Assembly: GCF_021730395.1 (NCBI RefSeq)
Contig: NC_069367.1
Span: 75,129,501-75,193,500, forward strand
Reading direction: 5' to 3'
From: Mercenaria mercenaria
Taxonomy: Eukaryota; Mollusca; Bivalvia; Venerida; Veneridae
Length of the DNA stretch: 64,000 bases
Positions 58,468 to 64,000 of the stretch are shown piece by piece. Below the pieces are notes generated by a model, which was not told the origin of the DNA, made no database searches, and saw only the letters and a list, made by a program, of their open reading frames with translations. The first letter of the stretch is position 1. Each line of letters opens with the position of its first letter. Position numbers and translations under genes: made by a program.

Positions 58468-59805
58468 GGTAAAATTCCACTCGCCTGCTCGCATTGGCGA
58501 GTTAAGTCTGAGTAGGACGAGTGGACCTCGCTGTGTACTCGACCGATCGGGCGAGTGGTTTTTTATTACGCCCTTACTTTACCAAAATTCAGAATTTACA
58601 TCTACAAAACGTCAACAAACTTTGAGATGGTTCAGTCGCTACCTGGATTGACTGGAAACAGATAAAGATATCAAAACGTCATGCCGGTAATTTTCCATTC
58701 CACAAGCACGTGTGACCTATCGTAACATCTAATTTACATCGACACGTACACAAAAACCGTGCGTAGTGCATTCATTTTTTAATATTTTCGCTTCAAGTTT
58801 TCAACACCCCTTGAGAAATAATACTTTTTGAATTCTATAATGATTTTAATAAGATATCGACAGAAATGTAGGCAAAATTCTATAAAAACGGTCGAATTTT
58901 CATATAATCATTTGTAAAAATTCAAACAGCGCGATCTTAGTTACTTATTTCTTTCTAAAAGTAAATAAATGATGAATACTATATGGGCTTAAAATTCAGA
59001 CTTTTGACCAGAAAGTACAAAAAACAGAATAAAAAAATCTTAAATAATGAAAAAGCGGCTGCGATTACAATACATGGAGTAAGACGATTTTTGGCAAACA
59101 GATTTCTGTTAGTGCGGCAGAATAGGTTACGTGACCTCGTGAACGTAAGAAGAAATGCGATTTTAAAATAAAGCAATGTGATGTCACTGCGGTTTTTAAT
59201 AAGTTTTAAATGAATCTTTGTACATGTATTTTTTGACCAACAATTTAAAAGTTTTTCTTGTCAAACAATAATGTAAATTCCTTGAGGGCAAATAGGTCAC
59301 AGAGGTAGGATATCCACTATAGTAACTATCGTTTGAGACATTTACCTTTTATACGGGATATAGCATATTCGCTTTTGATAACAAATTAAAGAAGAATTTT
59401 TTTATTGATTTCTATTTCTCAGCAATTTTAAGAACCGATGCGGTACGATCAGACAGTGATGTGTCACATGGCGCGAAAACATGACGTAATGCCATGACAA
59501 TCTCGAGCAAAAATACCGCTTTGATCTCCGCTTCAGATGTCAAGATACTGACACACTTCTTTTAGCTCTTAGAGGGGGTGTAAATTGATCATGAAAACAA
59601 GGTCAACGTTACTTGGTTTATCACTGAATAATTACCGATAATCTTTAACGTTTTTTTTTCTCTTTCTACACGGGTGGATGGACGATGATTGTGTCCAAAT
59701 TTTTTAGACACTTTTCAAAATACTATGCCCCAACGATAACTTGATATTTACAAACATGACTATAAATAGATTAAAATGGAACATAGGGAATTCAACATTT
59801 TCCTA
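58468..59805. other. non-coding, one weak exon candidate
   Basis: AT-rich with no repeats that I can define. A possible exon is described separately at 59000-59144. Confidence 0.35.
59000..59144 (+). CDS. weak candidate exon, basic IQ-like segment
   Basis: Between an acceptor-like aaaattcag and a donor-like AAC|gtaaga, the frame reads a very basic peptide with I-T-I-H-G-V-R-R-F-L-A-N-R. Its spacing recalls an IQ calmodulin-binding motif but is far from the consensus. No neighbouring exon could be linked. It may be chance. Confidence 0.15.
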
Positions 59806-60179
59806 AAATGTTACAATCTAAATATTTCCAGGTTTTGTACCAGTTACGAATTAGCTCAGTGGTAAAGCATACAGTCCATATTCAACAGGTCTTTTGCCAT
59901 GTGGGTTCGAAACTCAGCATCAACATTTATTTCTTTTTAAATTTTATTTCACCTTTGCATAAAAATTAAGATTCCTTCATGAGCTCTGTGACAACACGAC
60001 AGAGAGGTATCTAAAGGCGATATTGCAGATCAGAATAGTTTTTGAGTTTATTACACTACAAAGATGATATTGATTAAATGCATGCACGTAGCCATGCAAA
60101 TAATGAACTTACTAGTGTGTTATATAAAGACATATATACAAATACAAGTATGCCCACAGGCAGAATGTCGAGCCCACCA
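59806..60179 (+). repeat. tRNA-headed repeat, copy 2
   Basis: Clear relative of 1738-2185: 'atgttacaatctaaatattt', A box 'ttagctcagtggtaaagcat', B box 'ggttcgaaactc', then 'gattccttcatgagctctgt' and 'aaatgcatgca'. Confidence 0.65.
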
Positions 60180-60520
60180 GCACATTTGACCTCTAAGTGC
60201 AACCTTGACCTTTGACCTGCTTCTTACGCATGACACTCCGTCTTATAATGGTGAACATTCATGCCAAGTTACATCAAAATCCTACCATGCCTGAAGGAGA
60301 AATGCTCTGGACAAACTTCAATTTGACCTTTGAGATAGGAACATGGAGTTTGCGCATGACACGCCTTCTCATTGAGATAAATATTAATGCGAACTCTAAA
60401 CAAGATTGGTCCATGCATGTCAAAGTTATTGTCCGGACAAAATCGGACAGACGCACGCACGCACATACACTGAAAGTGGCGACTATATCGAGCTCACCGC
60501 AAGCGTGCTCGACAATAAAC
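60180..60520 (-). mobile_element. pearl-like fragment, family K
   Basis: Two monomers ('gacctttgacctgcttcttac', 'caaaatcctaccatgcctga') and a 'cggacagacgcacgcacgc' microsatellite at 60445; the right end has 'gcgagctcaccgcaagcgtgctcg'-like inverse repeats. Related to 34384-34850. It sits within the repeat that begins at 59806. Confidence 0.6.
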
Positions 60521-60599
60521 CATCAAAGAAAGAAACAAAAATACGGAAGCAAAAATGAAAACGAATAGGAAAAACAAAAACAAAAATCTGAAAAAACAA

Positions 60600-60700
60600 A
60601 ACAAAAAACAAACCCTCGTGAGGATTCGAACCCACAAAACGATCTGCTTACACCCAATTATTGTCTGCATTTTATCCCACTGAGCTATGTTGCCATATAC
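60600..60700 (-). repeat. tRNA-like sequence, minus strand
   Basis: The minus strand shows an A box (tagctcagtgggataa, near 60685) and a B box (gggttcgaatcctc, near 60625). The spacer is long and pairing is poor, so this is a tRNA-derived repeat and not a gene. Confidence 0.45.
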
Positions 60701-62153
60701 TTTTACTGGATATTTGAAATGAAAGAAATACTAATATTTGCTTGTCAAGTAATGTGCAAGTATTATGAATGGTTATTTCATCAGTTATCATGAATTAGAC
60801 TCGTCCTCGCGTTTCGGCGGGAATCACGTTATCATTGGGGATTAGTATATATTTTTCGGGAAATAATACTATTGTACATAATACTCCTTTCATAAAAGTG
60901 ACAGTATTAAAAGTATTAAATTGTCTAAAGATTGTCTTACTCACATTTTGTTTTCAATAGATTCAACTTACAAGTTTGCCATAGAAAGGTAATACAATAT
61001 CAAAGGTGCTTTGACATTAAATTTTATTCAAAACATTAGTTGTTTGCAGAACAAATAAATGTTTGTAACAGCAGATTGTTTTTACATTTTTATTTCAATG
61101 GTGACCCCTCACACTTTACACAGGCTTGGGACTGTCTGGCATAAAGCAGCTGGTAGTGTTGGCAAAATCTCAGACAGATGGTCCATTTCTTTTGTAACTT
61201 CGATAGAATTCATAAGTGTATAAAGAATAATAAAGAATACTTTTTATTGGAGACATATTTTGACAAAAAGTGATGCAACTTCAGTACTTGAACTTAGTGT
61301 AGTATAAAAAGGTGCAAATTACAGAAGCAACTTCAGTACTTGCACTAAGTGTATTATAAAAAGGTGCAAATCACAGAGTTAAATGAGGTAAATTTTCAGA
61401 TTACTTTTTGCTAGATTATCTTTCGTTTTTCATCACTGAAAAAAAAATCTTGCCCTCTGCACTGTGACTGTTATTCAAAGTTATTAAATACTTTATTTTG
61501 CTGATAAAATCCAGTATATTATGAGCTGGCATAAACTGTAAAGTTAGCTCATTAAAGATGATATTGGTGAAAGATACAATAAGTAAATATTATGTATAAA
61601 AAGCAGAGGTTACACAGCAGAAGATGCAAGCAAACCAAACCACCAAAACTACTACACTACTAATTAAGCCACTTTATACCAGACGTGTTTAGTCTCTACT
61701 TGCTGTCACTGAAATTTACTGTGGCTGTTGTAACAGATAAAATAATTTTTGTCTTCCACTTAAATTAAGTAAAACAAGCTTTCTGAATTTTAAAGACTTG
61801 CCAGTGTGAGTTACAGTGCCTGAAGCAGTTTATTCACAAGCATGCATGAAAATTTTATTCAATGTTCATCCTGTATAAATGGCTTTTATAGTCTTAAAAC
61901 ATAACAATACATCACAATATTAAATATTGGACACAAACGCAAGTAAACAAAACTTGAAACGAAAGTTCATCAAAATAAAAAAAATCTTAAAAAATTCTAT
62001 TTTATTTTTATTTTTTTCTGAGATGCTCACTTTCAAGCTTTTTATTTTTATTTTAATTCCCTCCTCCCCCTGCTCATTTTTCAAAAATCTCCCATAAAAC
62101 GAAAGATAAAAAAACTCTGGCCTAACACTCGAAAGAGGAGTTGACATTATTAT

Positions 62154-62185
<32 letters not shown>

Positions 62186-62319
62186 AGATGATGAAATCAA
62201 GTCTGGTGTTATATAAGCACTCAACATCGTGCAGTTTTTCAAGTGTTGTTTTATTATTTAAAGTTTCCGGTTTTATCTCTTTATGTGGGATTTAATTGTC
62301 AGAAATGAAAGAAAATGAA
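60701..62319. other. non-coding region
   Basis: AT-rich. Two short copies of 'acttcagtacttg..cttagtgta-tataaaaaggtgcaaat' lie at 61278-61375. A (gata) microsatellite is at 62151-62184. No gene seen. Confidence 0.4.
62151..62184 (+). repeat. (GATA)n microsatellite
   Basis: About eight perfect tetranucleotide units. Confidence 0.95.
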
Positions 62320-63104
62320 CAAGAGTCGCCGTAAGACAGCGCGCTCGACTTTTCTCAGTGCTTGACTCTGAATTAGAGCTTTGCCAGTAAAAAAAATCCC
62401 AAGTTAAAAAGGGACATAACACTGTCAAAATTATAATCAGAGTTATGGGAATTGTGTCTTCTGGTGTAGACTTTGATAGTAAATAACTGTTTAGAGTTTC
62501 AAGTCAAAAGCTTTAATAGTAACAGAAATATTTGACTTTTAACAAAAAATTCTAAGTTAAAAAGGGGCATAATTCTGTCAAAATTCAAATCAGAGTTATG
62601 GGGGTTGTTTCTCCTGGTGTAGACTGTGATGGTAAATAAGTATTTTAAGTTTCAAGTCAAAAGCTTTGATAGTAACAGAGATATTTGACTTTATCGAAAT
62701 CTTTAACCAAAAATACTAAGTTAAAAAGGGGCATAATTCTGTCAAAATTCAAATCAGAGTTATGGGAATTGTGTCTCCTGGTGTAGACTTTGACTGTAAT
62801 CAACTATTTTGAGTTTCAAATAAAAAGCTTTCACAGTAACAGAGATATTTGACTTTATAAATTTTTTAAAAAAATATTCTAAGTTAAAAAGGGGCATAAT
62901 TCTGTCAAAATTCAAATCAGAGTTATGGGGATTGTTTCTCCTGGTATAAACTTTGATAGTAAATAACCATTTTAAGTTTCAAGTCAATAGCTTTGATAGT
63001 AACAGAGATATTTGACTTTATCAAAAACTTTAACCAACGGCGACACTGACGCCGACGCTGGGGCGAGTGCAATAACTCTACTTTTTCTTCGAAAAGTCGA
63101 GCTA
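62320..63104 (-). mobile_element. pearl-like element, family G, copy 2
   Basis: Minus strand: starts TAGCTCGACTTTTCGAAG, followed by 'cgtcggcgtcagtgtcgcc', four monomers of about 160 bp (62402, 62552, 62719, 62881: 'aagttaaaaaggggcataat'), then the inverse GAAAAGTCGAGCG, a small hairpin and CTCTTG next to TTC. Family of 54861-55194. Confidence 0.8.
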
Positions 63105-63183
63105 AAAATGAAAGTACTAAACATCACAAATCATTGAATATCAGAAAATCAAGTTGGTTATCACATGTTTGCAGACACATAAC

Positions 63184-63380
63184 AAGAAGCCCAAATGGGC
63201 CTGAGCCACTCACCTGAAGAGGACCTTGATCGCCTGACCTTGCTCTGACCAAGTTTGGTGAACATCCTCTAAGAAATTCATTAAAAGAAAAGTTCTTTAA
63301 AAGTTTTTTCTATATTTGGCTGTGATATGGCCCAAAACTGGGTTACCATTAGACCAAACTTCAAGATAAGAAGTTTAACT
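63184..63380 (-). mobile_element. pearl-like fragment, family J
   Basis: Only the hairpin end is present: plus strand 'aacaagaagcccaaatgggc' (palindrome GCCCAAATGGGC) followed by one partial monomer with 'ccaagtttggtgaacatcc'. The other end is missing. Confidence 0.55.
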
Positions 63381-63382
63381 TT

Positions 63383-63662
63383 TTTAACTTGAAAAGTATA
63401 AATTTCAAGGACACTGTCTTTATTCCTGGTCTGGTTGCTGTAGGTTGGGTCAGTTGAAAAGTATAAATTTCAAGGACTTTGGCTTTACTCCTGGTCTGGT
63501 TGCTGTGACACTGGCTTTTTTCCTGGTCTGGTTGCTGTAGCTGTTTGAAAAAGTATAGATTTTAAGGACTCTGGCTTTATTCCTTTTCTGGTTGCTCTAG
63601 CTTGGATCAGTTGAAAAGTATAAATTTTTATTGCTTTGGCTTTATTCCTGGCCGTGTTGCAT
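63383..63662 (+). repeat. tandem repeat of about 67 bp, 4 copies
   Basis: Units with 'ttgaaaagtataaatttcaa' and 'tttattcctggtctggttgc', starting near 63390, 63456, 63543 and 63611; one copy has an internal doubling of 'ctggtctggttgctgt'. Confidence 0.85.
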
Positions 63663-63713
63663 ATTTGTTGCATGATAAAAAAAAAATCAACTTAATTTGA
63701 TTTTTCTTTTCAG

Positions 63714-63819
63714 CCATTGTGGACAGCTAATAGGAGGTCCTGTGAAAGTGAACAACTTCCATACAATTTTGAATTTAAACCCTATAAATTATAAAATCCT
63801 GGAGGCCATGGGATATAGA
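63714..63819 (+). CDS. candidate exon of an unidentified gene (window edge)
   Basis: A strong acceptor (tttgatttttcttttcag, ending at 63713) and a donor (AGA|gttagt at 63820) enclose 106 bp. The frame with one leading base is open and reads H-C-G-Q-L-I-G-G-P-V-K-V, then N-F-H-T-I-L-N, N-P-I-N-Y-K-I-L-E-A-M-G-Y-R: 35 residues of ordinary globular composition. Another frame stays open for 26 codons only. I do not recognise the family. The gene would continue to the right of the window, or its 5' part is unrecognised to the left. Confidence 0.45.
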
Positions 63820-64000
63820 GTTAGTTTTTTTTGTGTTCTGCTACCTATAAAAATGTTTAATATCTCATTTTACACAAATGATTCTGTCAGTAACATACAT
63901 TTATTAGTATTTGAGCAGATTTTAGGAAAATCACTTTTTAACTGGCGATATGATCATATCGTGGTATTCCATAGTAACCAATGTCAAAGGTTATAAAAGT

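Noticed and set aside
63714-63792. Alternative frame of the edge exon (P-L-W-T-A-N-R-R-S-C..)
   Set aside because: It runs into a stop after 26 codons before the donor site, whereas the other frame stays open through the donor.

Overview
This is AT-rich nuclear DNA from an animal, most likely a bivalve mollusc and probably a clam-like heterodont. The species call is inference. It rests on the intron-rich genes, the tRNA-headed SINEs, and above all the many interspersed elements built from 150-180 bp monomers next to a GGAC-type microsatellite, an architecture known in bivalves as 'pearl' elements.

Two host genes can be read with confidence. On the plus strand (10368-19087) lies a TNF-superfamily ligand gene: exon 1 encodes a cytoplasmic tail, one transmembrane helix and a stalk, and three later exons encode the rest of the stalk and the TNF homology domain. 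The exon 1/exon 2 phases do not match, so at least one small exon is probably unrecognised in intron 1. On the minus strand (54512 down to 39031) lies a complete calpain-5-type gene. Eleven coding exons, all with GT-AG junctions and matching phases, give a 637-residue protein with intact Cys-His-Asn active-site motifs and a C-terminal C2 domain. A candidate exon of a third, unidentified gene sits at the right edge (63714-63819, plus strand).

Almost everything else is repeats. Left part (1-7914): a LINE scrap, then a four-level nest of insertions (a pearl-like element holding a tRNA-headed repeat and a 2.8 kb terminal-inverted-repeat transposon with 9 bp target duplications, which itself holds a SINE), then a palindromic MITE. 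TNF introns (10857-18864): an inverted minisatellite, a 210 bp MITE, pearl-like elements, and 51 bp and 97 bp tandem repeats. Centre (20.3-31.5 kb): a pearl-like element, a decayed LINE, a 24 bp array of about 86 copies, then a 52 bp array of about 36 copies with palindromes between them. 32.4-39.0 kb is quiet AT-rich DNA that may include the calpain 3' UTR. The calpain introns carry SINEs and several pearl-like elements plus a pogo-like element. The right part (54.5-63.7 kb) holds more pearl-like elements, a perfect-looking foldback MITE and short tandem repeats.

The most interesting observation is that at least nine pearl-like families with different ends and cores share one terminus: a small hairpin followed by CTCTWG and then T-rich flank. 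An interrupted repeat at 16 kb provides an empty-site comparison showing insertion without a target duplication. Together these point to one Helitron/Helentron-type mobilising system acting on many unrelated-looking repeats. No CRISPR arrays, rRNA genes or convincing functional tRNA genes were seen.
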